Source: an uncultured Bacteroidales bacterium
Lineage (GTDB): Bacteria > Bacteroidota > Bacteroidia > Bacteroidales > WCHB1-69
Length of the DNA: 64,000 bases
Direction of reading: 5' to 3'
NCBI GenBank assembly: GCA_946413585.1
Contig: CAMKLG010000003.1
Coordinates: 31,500 to 95,499 of the forward strand
The notes beneath the pieces are model-generated. The model did no database searches, had not been told where the DNA came from, and worked only from the letters and a program-made list of their open reading frames with translations. The position numbers were made by a program, and so were the translations under genes. Below are positions 34,950-44,749 of this stretch, in pieces. Positions within the stretch are counted from its first letter, which is position 1. The number at the start of each line of letters is the position of its first letter.

Positions 34950-37664
34950 ATGAATGAAGATTTATCTCTTTTCAGTGCAGTGAATGATGAGGAAGTGGAG
35001 CAGGAACTGTTGAACAAACAGCTGCAAAATTCGATGAGTGAATTGATCGCCAACCGCAGTTCTGTCATGCAGAAGTATGCGCAGGAATCCGGGGTGGTTC
35101 AACCTGAAGACAAAAAAGAGGAATTTTCCGCCGAGGTAGTCTATACCAAGGAAGAAATTTTTCCGGACGTGGTCCGTTATTTCGACGGCGACGAGTTAGC
35201 AGCTGGCGTTTGGATTGACAAATACGCGCTGAAGAATGCTAATGGCGAGTTGGTGGAACGCACACCCGAGGATATGCATCGCCGCATGGCCCGTGAATTC
35301 GCCCGTATCGAGCGTCGCTATGCCAACCCGATGAGTGAAGAGGAAATCTTCGGTCTTTTCGACCATTTTAAATATGTGATTCCGCAGGGCAGCCCGATGG
35401 CTGGCATCGGCAACAAATACCAAGTGGTTTCTCTTTCCAACTGTTTCGTAATCGGCAACAACGGTCACGCAGATTCATACGGTGGTATCATGAAAATGGA
35501 CGAGGAACAGGTGCAACTGATGAAACGCCGTGGCGGCGTAGGTCACGACTTGTCCGACATTCGTCCTGCCGGCAGTCACGTGCAAAACTGCGCACAAACA
35601 TCAACGGGCATTGTGCCCTTTATGGAACGCTTCTCCAACTCAACCCGCGAAGTGGCACAGGATGGCCGTCGCGGTGCCTTGATGCTTTCCATCTCTATCA
35701 AACATCCTGATGCTGAACAATTTATAGATGCCAAAATGACGCAAGGCAAAGTCACTGGAGCAAATGTCTCCGTGAGAGTGGATGATGAATTCATGCAAAG
35801 CGTCCAAAACCATACCTCTTATACCCAACAATACCCCATCAACAGCAACGACCCTAAAGTGGTCAAATCAATTGATGCGAAGAAATTGTGGGACAAAATC
35901 ATCCACAACGCGTGGAAATCCGCCGAACCCGGCGTCCTCTTCTGGGACAACATCCGCAAAGAGTCCATCCCCGACTGCTACCAGGACGAAGGCTTCGAGA
36001 CGGTTTCCACTAACCCTTGCGGGGAAATCCCACTCTGTCCTTACGATAGTTGCCGTCTTATCTCGATGAACCTCTACAGTTACGTCGATAATCCGTTCAC
36101 CGACAGTGCCACTTTCAACATGCCGCGCTTCCGCCAGCATGTGCAATGCGCACAACGTCTGATGGACGACATCATCGACCTGGAACTGGAAAAAATTGAC
36201 GCCATCCTCTCCAAGATTGAGAGCGACCCCGAGAGCGAATCTGTGAAGCGGGTAGAAAAAGAGCTCTGGCTCAAAATCCGCAAACAGTCCCTCAAAGGCC
36301 GCCGCACCGGTCTGGGAATCACGGCGGAGGGCGACATGCTCGCCGCCCTCGGTTTGACCTACGGCACCGACGAGGCTAATGCGTTCTCTACGGAGGTGCA
36401 CAAACAATTGGCACTCGCCGCTTACCGTTCTTCCGTCACTATGGCTAAAGAGCGCGGCGCATTCCCAATCTACAGCTGCATCAAAGAGGGTCACAACCCC
36501 TTCATCCAACGTTTGCGCGACGCTGATCCGAAACTTTATGACGACATGATTCGCTATGGCCGTCGTAACATCGCCCTACTCACCATCGCGCCTACAGGCA
36601 GCGTAAGTATCTGTACACAAACCACTTCTGGCATTGAGCCCGCCTTCAACGTGGTATATAAACGCCGCAGAAAAATCAATCCCAACGACATGGCATCCAA
36701 GAAAACAGTGGTGAAAGACACTGTGGGCGACCTGTTCGAGGAGTACATGGTGTTCCACCATAAATTCGTGGTTTGGGCAGAAACCAAAGGTTATACGTTG
36801 GAGCAACTGAAGAACATGGACGAAAAAGATGTGCTTGCGCTGGTGGATCAGTCTCCTTACTACAAAGCCACTGCCGCCGACACCGACTACATCAAGAAAG
36901 TCGAATTGCAAGGCTCTGTACAGAAGTGGGTGGATCATTCCATCTCCGTTACCGTCAACTTGCCCGCCGACATTACCGAAGAGGTGGTCGGGGATCTCTA
37001 CATGAAAGCATGGGAGGTGGGCTGCAAGGGCCTGACTGTCTATCGCGAAGGTTCCCGCGACGGCGTACTCAATTCCATCGACCAAAAACCCAAGCAGGAA
37101 GAAGAGAAACCGAAGAACTTCAAGCGTCCGCGCGAACTGCACGCTGATGTCATCCATTTCAAGAACAACAATGAGGACTGGGTGGCATACATCGGTATCT
37201 ATAATAACAAGCCTTACGAGATTTTCACGGGCAAAACAGGCGACGAAAACTTTCTGCTACCCAAGTGGGTCGATCACGGCACAATTGTGAAGAACCGCCA
37301 CGAAGATGGTACAAAATCATACGACTTTATCTACCAAGACAAAGCTGGTTACGAAGTGATTCTGCGCGGTCTGGATCGCTGCTTCGACCAAGAGTTCTGG
37401 AACTACGCCAAGATGACTTCCGCCCTGCTGCGCAACGGCATTCCCGTGAACCACATCGTCAACATCATCTCCGGTCTCAACTTCCGCCAAGAAAGCATCA
37501 ATTCATGGAGAAACGGTGTCTGCCGTGCGCTGAAGAAATTCATCCAAGACGGCACACGCCAGAAAGGTGTTGAATGCCCCAACTGCCACCAGAAAGACAC
37601 GATGGAATTCAAGGAAGGATGTTTGACGTGCTCCAACTGCGGCTACGCAAAATGCGGAAATTAG
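34950..37664 (+). CDS. nrdJ: Adenosylcobalamin-dependent ribonucleotide reductase (class II)
   Basis: 904 residues. The catalytic barrel includes SNCFVIG (about C169, redox cysteine), the radical-site NPCGE (C357) and APTGSVS near the phosphate site. A TSCPE domain (about 730-840) and a C-terminal zinc-ribbon-like tail with two CxxC pairs and a final AKCGN mark the vitamin B12-dependent class II enzyme. It makes deoxynucleotides independently of oxygen. No B12 riboswitch is seen upstream. Confidence 0.95.
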   Translation: MNEDLSLFSAVNDEEVEQELLNKQLQNSMSELIANRSSVMQKYAQESGVVQPEDKKEEFSAEVVYTKEEIFPDVVRYFDGDELAAGVWIDKYALKNANGELVERTPEDMHRRMAREFARIERRYANPMSEEEIFGLFDHFKYVIPQGSPMAGIGNKYQVVSLSNCFVIGNNGHADSYGGIMKMDEEQVQLMKRRGGVGHDLSDIRPAGSHVQNCAQTSTGIVPFMERFSNSTREVAQDGRRGALMLSISIKHPDAEQFIDAKMTQGKVTGANVSVRVDDEFMQSVQNHTSYTQQYPINSNDPKVVKSIDAKKLWDKIIHNAWKSAEPGVLFWDNIRKESIPDCYQDEGFETVSTNPCGEIPLCPYDSCRLISMNLYSYVDNPFTDSATFNMPRFRQHVQCAQRLMDDIIDLELEKIDAILSKIESDPESESVKRVEKELWLKIRKQSLKGRRTGLGITAEGDMLAALGLTYGTDEANAFSTEVHKQLALAAYRSSVTMAKERGAFPIYSCIKEGHNPFIQRLRDADPKLYDDMIRYGRRNIALLTIAPTGSVSICTQTTSGIEPAFNVVYKRRRKINPNDMASKKTVVKDTVGDLFEEYMVFHHKFVVWAETKGYTLEQLKNMDEKDVLALVDQSPYYKATAADTDYIKKVELQGSVQKWVDHSISVTVNLPADITEEVVGDLYMKAWEVGCKGLTVYREGSRDGVLNSIDQKPKQEEEKPKNFKRPRELHADVIHFKNNNEDWVAYIGIYNNKPYEIFTGKTGDENFLLPKWVDHGTIVKNRHEDGTKSYDFIYQDKAGYEVILRGLDRCFDQEFWNYAKMTSALLRNGIPVNHIVNIISGLNFRQESINSWRNGVCRALKKFIQDGTRQKGVECPNCHQKDTMEFKEGCLTCSNCGYAKCGN

Positions 37665-37696
37665 GGAATAGTTAAAAAGTATTCATTAAGCAGCCT

Positions 37697-37746
37697 CGAA
37701 GAGGCAAGGTTTTATAACCCCATACAAGCGTTAGCGCAGGGTGGGG
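37697..37746. repeat. REP-like intergenic palindromic element
   Basis: Between nrdJ and the LutA-like gene. GCCTCGAAGAGGC is a short hairpin. CCCCATAC and GGTGGGG flank GCGTTAGCGC, giving a second nested hairpin. The style resembles palindromic repeats common in Bacteroidales intergenic DNA. The stop of nrdJ is also followed by TAGGGAATAG. Confidence 0.55.
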
Positions 37747-37765
37747 GCAAAGAAAAAAAAGTAAG

Positions 37766-38521
37766 ATGTCCGACTCGCAACAAAAAGTGTTCTTATACGT
37801 TCCATGCCAGATGGACTTGTTCCAGGCGGAGACGGTTTCCAGCGTGATTGAGGTGCTGGATCGTCTCGGTCAGTTCAGCCATTATGAGATGGAGAACACC
37901 TGTTGCGGTCGTCGATTCTTTATGGAAGGGGAAATGCAGTACGCCAAGGATTTGGGCTATAAGGTCATCAAATCCTACACGGAGTATTGCGAACTTCACA
38001 AATCAAAATTCCCAGTGGTGATTCCGGACGCATCGTGTGCAGGATTCATGCGTCGCTATTATGACCTCATCCTCAAAAACTCTACACTACCAAACGAGTT
38101 GAGTACATTCGTCAGCAATGTTCGTGAGTTATGCGATTACATTGTCAATATTTTAAATGTCAATTCGTTAGGAAATGCATTCCCGCATCGGGTTTTCTAT
38201 TTCAAATCGTGCGCCGCTCGTCATCTTTACCCAGATAACAATGCACCCGAAACCCTGTTGAAGAACACTCGGGGATTGGATTTGATAGAAGACACAGAAA
38301 TACACGGTTGTTGCGGTGCCAATGGTCGTTTCCCCATGCTCAATCCCGATGCCACGGAAAAAATGACCGGCGAAATCGTGCAACGCGCCTACGACCAAGG
38401 TGCGGAATATATCACCTCCACCGATATCCACTGCCTGCAACTCATGGATGCCTTCAAACAACAACACAATGTGGATTTAGGAATTATCCATATTGCGGAT
38501 ATCCTGAGGGGAGAGGAATAA
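37766..38521 (+). CDS. LutA/HdrB-like Fe-S oxidoreductase (two CCG domains)
   Basis: 251 residues with two cysteine-rich CCG domains: VPCQMD, NTCCGR and ASC in the first; KSCAARH, GCCGANG and DIHC in the second. These bind a noncubane 4Fe-4S cluster in the HdrB/GlpC/LutA superfamily. Length and the N-terminal VPCQ match LutA (YkgE) of the lactate-utilisation LutABC system. lutB and lutC are not adjacent here, which leaves the electron partner open. Confidence 0.88.
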   Translation: MSDSQQKVFLYVPCQMDLFQAETVSSVIEVLDRLGQFSHYEMENTCCGRRFFMEGEMQYAKDLGYKVIKSYTEYCELHKSKFPVVIPDASCAGFMRRYYDLILKNSTLPNELSTFVSNVRELCDYIVNILNVNSLGNAFPHRVFYFKSCAARHLYPDNNAPETLLKNTRGLDLIEDTEIHGCCGANGRFPMLNPDATEKMTGEIVQRAYDQGAEYITSTDIHCLQLMDAFKQQHNVDLGIIHIADILRGEE

Positions 38522-38580
38522 AATGGTTATTGAAAGGCAAGAGTTGGTAATGAATATTGATTTTTGATAATGACACCCCT

Positions 38581-38610
38581 TGTAGAAACGTTTTGTAAAA
38601 CGTCTCTATA
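38581..38610. repeat. GTAGAGACG dispersed inverted repeat, copy 2
   Basis: TGTAGAAACG and CGTCTCTATA with one mismatch pair, and an inner self-complementary TTTTGTAAAA. It lies between convergent genes and contains the stop codon (38606-38608) of the FemAB-like gene. Confidence 0.75.
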
Positions 38611-39553
38611 ATTTTGATAGTCGTTCTGATAGAAGTATTTCCCAAAGTTTGTTTTTGAATAACCGAATGAACGGGACGAGGAGTTTTAAGCCGCCGAAAC
38701 CCTGGTATAATCGTGCCACATTCGGGTTGGAAGATCCATTGAAATCGAGAACGAGATCTGATTCCGCATGGTCGCGAATGTAAGCGTCAAGCAACAAGAA
38801 CATGGGCTTGCACTCTGACAGCTGGTTGTCACGACCGGAAAACCAAAACCAACGTCGTTTCCCGTCTTTCACGAATAAGGCGCCTGCTGCCAATTTGTTG
38901 TCGTTCGTCCGCACTCCGTAAACTTCTAACAAATTGTGTTCCAATAAGTAATCAGATACCATCTGCAATCTCGCGTAATCGTCGTCGCGAAAGTTGACAG
39001 CCTCCTCCGAACCTTTGTTTTCCCTAAATAGTGCGATTATGTCCGCCACTTTCTCCTCCTGAACCGTGATTCGGCATTGGTGCTTCAGCGCCGCCTTAAT
39101 ATTCCGCCTCGTGTTCTCGTGGAACTGGCTATATAGCTCATTGTAAGTCAGATGCATCGACAATGTGTAGGAGACAAAATGGGGCGGGAATTCTAATTCA
39201 TCAATATCCTGAGCATTTTGTTCGTTCATTAGCACATCTGCCAGCACATAATGTTTAGAGATCTCTTGAAGAAAGTGGACATAGTCCGACATTAGGATAT
39301 CTTGTCGATAGAAGATGCCCATCTGCGGCATGAAAAAAGGTGTGTAAACATATTTTAACACTCCTTTTTTACGAAAAGGAAGCGGCATCACAGTTTCGTA
39401 GTGATCTAACACCAAGGCATCCCACGTATCGGGACGTGTAAGAAAATCCAGCATCTCATATTCAGCAAAAATAGTAGAAGACAGACTGTTACGCACAGCC
39501 AGATTCCATTTTTCGGGATCGATTTCGGAATGTTTGAGGTAACGGATCATCAC
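38606..39553 (-). CDS. FemAB/GNAT-type acyltransferase
   Basis: 315 residues with the double GNAT-fold pattern of FemAB-like proteins: a central FHENTRRNIKAALKH helix and a C-terminal LDFNGSSNPNVARLYQGFG, which fits the Acetyltransf_6 motif. Such proteins add an amino acid from aminoacyl-tRNA to peptidoglycan or make other envelope amides. The start overlaps the end of gpsA by four bases (ATGA), so they are coupled. Substrate unknown. Confidence 0.78.
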   Translation of the reverse strand: MMIRYLKHSEIDPEKWNLAVRNSLSSTIFAEYEMLDFLTRPDTWDALVLDHYETVMPLPFRKKGVLKYVYTPFFMPQMGIFYRQDILMSDYVHFLQEISKHYVLADVLMNEQNAQDIDELEFPPHFVSYTLSMHLTYNELYSQFHENTRRNIKAALKHQCRITVQEEKVADIIALFRENKGSEEAVNFRDDDYARLQMVSDYLLEHNLLEVYGVRTNDNKLAAGALFVKDGKRRWFWFSGRDNQLSECKPMFLLLDAYIRDHAESDLVLDFNGSSNPNVARLYQGFGGLKLLVPFIRLFKNKLWEILLSERLSKL

Positions 39554-40596
39554 ACAAAATGTTCGGCGATGCGCTGCATTTCGGAGGAAACGTTGTTGTT
39601 TTCGTACAAAATGCCGTAAATAGTCTCCACAATCGGGATTTCCGCACCGATTTTCTTGTTGATTTCGTGTACGCAGCGACAGGCAGTGTAGCCCTCCGAC
39701 ACCATGCGGAGTTCCAACAACGACACGCGCACCGACAAACCGTGACCGATCATGATACCGAACAAGCGGTTGCGGCTGAAAGTGGAATAGGCGGTAACGA
39801 GGAGGTCGCCGAGATAGACAGAATCGGAAATATGGCGGTTTTCGTTGGGATAGACTTCAGATACGAAGTATTTCATCTCCTTCACGCAGTTTGCCACGTA
39901 GGCCGCGATGAAGTTGTCGCCATAGCCGAGACCACTGTAGATGCCCGCGCCTAGTGCGTAAATGTTTTTGAGCACGATGGAGAGTTCAGCGCCCATCACG
40001 TCGCTGGAGACGGAAGTGCGGCAGTAGCGCGTAGTGAAGAACTTCGCAACGGTTTCCGCAAGCTCTTGATTGGTGGAAGCAGCGGTCAGGAAGGTGAATT
40101 TTTCCTGCGCAATCTCCTCCGCGTGCGAAGGCCCGCTGATGATACATAGCTGATCCAGCGGTACTTTGAACTGCGACTGCATGTAGTCGCTAATAAGTTG
40201 CATGGTCTCCGGCACAATACCCTTGACGGCGAGGATGATCTTCTTTTTGGAAAGTTGTGACCGTTTGAGCGGTTCAAGGGTTTTGTGCAAGTAAGCCGAC
40301 GGTGTGACAATGATGACATAATCGGCACGCGCCACCGTATTGCGAATATCGGTGCTCACTTTCACGTCTTCGGGGTTGATGAAGACGGAACTCAAGTATT
40401 TGGGGTTATGACCGTATTTGATAATGCTTTCTGCAATGGCTTCCTGGCGAACCCACCAGTGGATGTGTTCCAAGTTGACCGAGATAATCTTCACAATAGC
40501 GGTCGCCCAACTGCCACTGCCGATCACCGCCACCCTATAACGGGCGCGTGATTTCTTGCTGCGAGGCGCTATTGACGGAGACAAATGTTCATTCAT
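39550..40596 (-). CDS. gpsA: NAD(P)-dependent glycerol-3-phosphate dehydrogenase
   Basis: 348 residues from the ATG at 40596. The frame to 40650 would start before the TATTTTTG box at 40620-40627. Rossmann motif VAVIGSGSWATAI near residue 22, VTPSAYL, the GVP-like KGIVPET segment, SGPSHAEE and a substrate-site NIYALGAGI lysine region. It makes sn-glycerol-3-phosphate from DHAP for phospholipid synthesis. Upstream partner of the FemAB-like gene. Confidence 0.95.
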   Translation of the reverse strand: MNEHLSPSIAPRSKKSRARYRVAVIGSGSWATAIVKIISVNLEHIHWWVRQEAIAESIIKYGHNPKYLSSVFINPEDVKVSTDIRNTVARADYVIIVTPSAYLHKTLEPLKRSQLSKKKIILAVKGIVPETMQLISDYMQSQFKVPLDQLCIISGPSHAEEIAQEKFTFLTAASTNQELAETVAKFFTTRYCRTSVSSDVMGAELSIVLKNIYALGAGIYSGLGYGDNFIAAYVANCVKEMKYFVSEVYPNENRHISDSVYLGDLLVTAYSTFSRNRLFGIMIGHGLSVRVSLLELRMVSEGYTACRCVHEINKKIGAEIPIVETIYGILYENNNVSSEMQRIAEHFV

Positions 40597-40619
40597 CGTT
40601 TTAACATTTTTTAAGCGTG

Positions 40620-40627
40620 CAAAAATA
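40620..40627 (-). promoter_or_regulatory. -7 promoter box for gpsA
   Basis: TATTTTTG on the minus strand, 24 bases before the chosen gpsA start. Confidence 0.6.
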
Positions 40628-40782
40628 CACAATTTATCAATACAAATCACGTAACTTTTTACGACACCATCCGTACAATATATATTTATGTAAACGACAA
40701 GCTACTATTCAACAATCAAACTAATGAAACTCGTCATGTTAATTATTTTTGATATTATAGATGAATTTTTCAAAAAAAATAC

Positions 40783-40790
40783 TACTTTTG
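40783..40790 (+). promoter_or_regulatory. -7 promoter box for the FISUMP protein gene
   Basis: TACTTTTG 93 bases before the ATG at 40883. The leader contains repeated CTTGC motifs (CTTGCAAGACAAG). Confidence 0.5.
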
Positions 40791-40882
40791 TCGATTGATA
40801 TATCTTGCAAGACAAGCATGACTTGCGTAATGATATAACTAGTTGAATATTAAACAATTATAATAATTATAAACGGTTTATT

Positions 40883-43396
40883 ATGAAAAAGAATTTATTA
40901 CAAATTTGCGGATTGGCGGTACTTTTCTGCCTTTTTGCATTCGCAGGGAGCCTGTCTGCACAGGTGGCTGTTAACAAAACAGAGACGTTCAAGGTGCAGA
41001 ACGGCAATGGTGACTACACCTGGATAGTGCCTACCGAAATGGATGGTCACCCCATCACGGTAACCTACATTCGTTTTGAAGCTATCGGCGGCGGCGGTGC
41101 CGGTGGTTATGTTTATGACCACCAAGGAGGTGAAGCTGCCAGCGGCGGCGGTGGCGGCGGCGCATACACGTACCTCGAAGTTGCCAACCCCCAAGAAACC
41201 AGCTACACTATCCATGTTGGTAAAGGTGGCACAAGCATTGCCAGCAGCAGAACGAACACCGACGGTGAATTCTCTTCTGTGTCAGCTACTGGCGGCTTCA
41301 TTCTTAAGGCTGCCGGCGGTAAAACCGTAGTGCCGACCAATCACGGCACTATATCCACCAACTACTACACTTTTGCAGGTGCATTAGGCGGACAAGTCGC
41401 GGATTGTATCCCTGAAGGAAACGCATCCGCTGGTGGCAATGGTTCAAACGGCAGCTATGGTACGTTATCGACCCATAGTGGCGAAGGCGGCTATGCTGAA
41501 GGTCCTGCCGGTATCGCAGGCATGGGCGGCCACACCGATAATAAAACCTACTTCACATCCGGTGGTGCTGCAGGTAACCCTGGCTTTAATTACGGCGGCG
41601 GCGGCTCCGGCGCACAAGGTTATAGCGTTCGTGTGATTGGTAATAACATCGAACGCAATGGTGGCGCAGGCGCTAATGGCGTAGTAATCGTGACCTACTC
41701 CTACGAAACTAACGCAAATGTGGTGGCAGAAGATGCCGAGGCTAGCGTGTGTTCAGACGTGGCATTTGAAGTCCCGTTGAGAATTACGCTGAACGATATC
41801 GCTTATAATGAAATCCAATTCGGTTTCGAACCGACTGCCTCCCAAGACATTACCAGCGTTACTAATTTCAACATTAATGAAAATCTTGTGTTGACGGGCA
41901 AACTCCATAATTCCGCAACCGAAACCAAAACTTACGAATTAACGGTTAATATATCTAGCAACGATGAAACCCCTTTGGATACTTTCACCGTGACTTTCAA
42001 TGTTTATGCTCCGATTAAGGTTGGTCAATTGACATCCAGTACTACTTGTAACAATATTCTAGTCGCAATGAGCGAAGCTACAGGTGGTAGTGGCAACTAT
42101 GTGTACGGATGGTTGGACAACAAACTGCCGATTTCTGATGCCAACGGTTTGAATTATTCACCTACAGAACTAGGTACTCATCCTATTAGTGGCGTGGCTA
42201 ACGATGCTGTCTGCGGTACAGCAGATACAACAGAAACTATTGATGTGATATACACTGCTACAGCCAATCCTATCGATCCTGGTACCATTGACAGAAATGA
42301 CACCACCGTGTGCCCTAACAATACTTATACAACCACTCTTTATACGCATACTAATGTAGATGGCACCATCCAATGGCAAAGAAAATACAACGAAAATGAA
42401 TGGAAGAATGTCATTTCCCATGGTCCCAGCTACGGCCCCGGATCCTATAATGTTTTTATTTACTCCATGCAATTCGACACTGTCAACACGGCTAGTTATC
42501 GTTATTTGATTAAACCCACAGGTTGCGATGAATTCGTTGTTTGTAACGACGCGTTCACTGTCACCAAGAAAGAGTTCCCCTCTTACGCAGAATTGCTTCA
42601 ACCTGTAACTATCACTCTTCCTTATGGTGAGTGCGCTTTCGACATTGACAGCCTTGAAGTTCCTGTTTTACCCGATACCGAAGTGGACACTGTTTATTTG
42701 GCTGAAGGTCAGGAAAAGAATCTTGTCCCGAGCGAAACTCCTTACAAGGTGGTTTGGAATGTGGTCGATGTGGAATGCGGTGCTGTTACCCCTGACACAC
42801 AGTTAGTGACCGTTCAATTCCCGGCTTGCGGTGAAGGTTTCGTTGCAGAAGACGCTGAAAACAACTCTTACGAAACGGTTCGTATCGGTTGCGATTGTTG
42901 GATGGCCGAAAACCTCAGAACAAGCTCTGCTAATGCAGTTTACGTTGGAGAAGACGCTGAAAACGAAGATTTCGGAAAGCTCTATCCTTTGGCTGACGTT
43001 TTCCCGCCAGTGAGAGCTACTGCTACCGAGAATGAACCTATTCAAGGTATTTGTCCCGCAGGTTGGGCTGTTCCTACGTTGGCACAATTCAACACAATGT
43101 TTGAAGTTGCCGGTGGTGTTGAGAGCGTGAAAGCCACCACGGGCTGGCTTCCTGATTATGCTGGCAACAACGAGTCTGGTTTCAATGCTATGGCTCCTGG
43201 CTTCTATAACGCTTCCGCTGAACAGTTCCAGAAATTCCAAACATTCGCAGGCTTCTGGACCAGCTCAAGTTCTGAAGTGGCTGGCACCGGTCTGATCTTC
43301 GAGATCAACTATAACTGTGACAACGGAACTCCTTCTGGCACTCCTGAAGCAAACAAGTACAGCGTGCGCTGCGTGAAAGTGAACGTTGAAGATTAA
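40883..43396 (+). CDS. Large exported protein with Gly-rich region and C-terminal FISUMP domain
   Basis: 837 residues with a signal peptide ending near LSAQ. Residues 55-275 are Gly-rich with GGGGAGG and GGGGGGAY runs, like Gly-rich surface modules. Ig/SprB-like repeats follow, with Cys-rich strands (about 275-650). The last 180 residues carry the Fibrobacter succinogenes major domain: VRIGCDCWMAENLRT, then CPAGWAVPTLAQF and a FWTSS segment, ending VRCVKV. No T9SS sorting tail is visible, as is usual when FISUMP is terminal. Surface or extracellular; function unknown. A strong terminator follows. Confidence 0.83.
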   Translation: MKKNLLQICGLAVLFCLFAFAGSLSAQVAVNKTETFKVQNGNGDYTWIVPTEMDGHPITVTYIRFEAIGGGGAGGYVYDHQGGEAASGGGGGGAYTYLEVANPQETSYTIHVGKGGTSIASSRTNTDGEFSSVSATGGFILKAAGGKTVVPTNHGTISTNYYTFAGALGGQVADCIPEGNASAGGNGSNGSYGTLSTHSGEGGYAEGPAGIAGMGGHTDNKTYFTSGGAAGNPGFNYGGGGSGAQGYSVRVIGNNIERNGGAGANGVVIVTYSYETNANVVAEDAEASVCSDVAFEVPLRITLNDIAYNEIQFGFEPTASQDITSVTNFNINENLVLTGKLHNSATETKTYELTVNISSNDETPLDTFTVTFNVYAPIKVGQLTSSTTCNNILVAMSEATGGSGNYVYGWLDNKLPISDANGLNYSPTELGTHPISGVANDAVCGTADTTETIDVIYTATANPIDPGTIDRNDTTVCPNNTYTTTLYTHTNVDGTIQWQRKYNENEWKNVISHGPSYGPGSYNVFIYSMQFDTVNTASYRYLIKPTGCDEFVVCNDAFTVTKKEFPSYAELLQPVTITLPYGECAFDIDSLEVPVLPDTEVDTVYLAEGQEKNLVPSETPYKVVWNVVDVECGAVTPDTQLVTVQFPACGEGFVAEDAENNSYETVRIGCDCWMAENLRTSSANAVYVGEDAENEDFGKLYPLADVFPPVRATATENEPIQGICPAGWAVPTLAQFNTMFEVAGGVESVKATTGWLPDYAGNNESGFNAMAPGFYNASAEQFQKFQTFAGFWTSSSSEVAGTGLIFEINYNCDNGTPSGTPEANKYSVRCVKVNVED

Positions 43397-43416
43397 TAAT
43401 ACTTTTTGTATTACTA

Positions 43417-43452
43417 AAAAATCCGCTACCGAAAAGGTAGCGGATTTTTTTA
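43417..43452 (+). terminator. Intrinsic terminator between the FISUMP gene and purD
   Basis: AATCCGCTACC and GGTAGCGGATT, perfect arms with loop GAAAA, flanked by A and T runs; could work in both directions. Confidence 0.92.
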
Positions 43453-43486
43453 TGGTTAAAAAGCAAACTACTAACTGCCAACGCGC

Positions 43487-44749
43487 CTATACGATCTGCC
43501 AGCCGATGTCCGTACGATAGAAGAGATCGGGATGCGCCATTTTTTCAACACCCTTATAAGCATCGCGTTTTGCCTCTTGTAGCGTGCTGCCCTTGCCCAC
43601 AACAAAAAGTACACGACCGCCATTGGAGTACAACTGTCCGTTCTCTTCCTTTACTCCCATGCAGAAAACCTGTTGCGAGACTTCTGAAGGATTATTCAGC
43701 GGAATATTTTTGATGTAACTGCCTGGATAACCTTTGGCTGCTAAAACCACACCCAAAAAGGCATCTTCATAAAACGCTGCTTTAACATCTTTATTGTCAA
43801 GAATATCAAGCATTAACTGTGCGAGGTCACTCTTGAGTTTCGGGAGCACCACCTCCGTCTCAGGATCGCCGAATCGGGCGTTGAACTCAATCACTTTCGG
43901 GCCGTCCTTGGTCAGCATTAAACCACCGTAGAGGACACCGCAAAATGGGCAACCTTCTGATATTAAAGCTTTTGCGGTCGGCTTCATGATATGCTCCACC
44001 GCCCAGTCGATCTGTGCTTGCGGAATGACAGGCACGGGCGCGTAAGCCCCCATACCGCCGGTATTCGGGCCTTTATCGCCATCGTAAGCACGCTTGTGGT
44101 CTTGCGCGATAACGAGCGGGACCACCTGTTCGCCGTTCACTAAAGTAAGCAACGAGAATTCTGGGCCTTCCAAAAACTCTTCCATCACTACCTTGCCCTT
44201 ACCGAAATGGTTGTCCAATAGCATATCTTTCAATGCGTTATCAGCCTCTTCCTCAGTCATAGCGACCACTACGCCCTTGCCTGCTGCCAATCCGTCGTAT
44301 TTGATGACGATAGGGGCACCTTGTTCATTAAGATACTGTTTCGCAGCGTCATAGTCCTCGAAAGTGCGATAAGCAGCGGTAGGAATCTGATACTTGCGCA
44401 TCAGGTCTTTAGCAAATTCCTTGCTACTTTCAATACGGGCCGCCGCCGCTGTCGGGGCGAAAATGCGAAGTCCGGCGACACGGAAAACCGTCGCAATGTC
44501 ACAGGCGAGTGCCGCTTCTGGTCCCACGACTGTTAAATCGATATGATTTTGCAAAGCAAAATCGCGAAGCTGCTCACATGCAGTTTCGTCAATATTAACC
44601 AACTCCACATGTGCGCCTGTCTGCGCAACAATGGATAACATACCGGCATTGCCGGGTGCGATAAAAATTTCAGGCTTCAACGCCGACTGAGCCATTTTCC
44701 AAGCGATGGCATGCTCGCGACCACCGCGTCCGATAACTAATATTCTCAT
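43487..44749 (-). CDS. purD: Phosphoribosylamine-glycine ligase
   Basis: 420 residues. MRILVIGRGGREHAIAWK N terminus, ATP-grasp body with KYDGLAAGKGV, DHKRAYDGDKGPNTGGMGAY and EFNARFGDPE metal-site segment, all classic PurD. Second step of de novo purine synthesis. It overlaps the transglycosylase gene by four bases, a pairing without obvious functional link. Confidence 0.97.
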   Translation of the reverse strand: MRILVIGRGGREHAIAWKMAQSALKPEIFIAPGNAGMLSIVAQTGAHVELVNIDETACEQLRDFALQNHIDLTVVGPEAALACDIATVFRVAGLRIFAPTAAAARIESSKEFAKDLMRKYQIPTAAYRTFEDYDAAKQYLNEQGAPIVIKYDGLAAGKGVVVAMTEEEADNALKDMLLDNHFGKGKVVMEEFLEGPEFSLLTLVNGEQVVPLVIAQDHKRAYDGDKGPNTGGMGAYAPVPVIPQAQIDWAVEHIMKPTAKALISEGCPFCGVLYGGLMLTKDGPKVIEFNARFGDPETEVVLPKLKSDLAQLMLDILDNKDVKAAFYEDAFLGVVLAAKGYPGSYIKNIPLNNPSEVSQQVFCMGVKEENGQLYSNGGRVLFVVGKGSTLQEAKRDAYKGVEKMAHPDLFYRTDIGWQIV

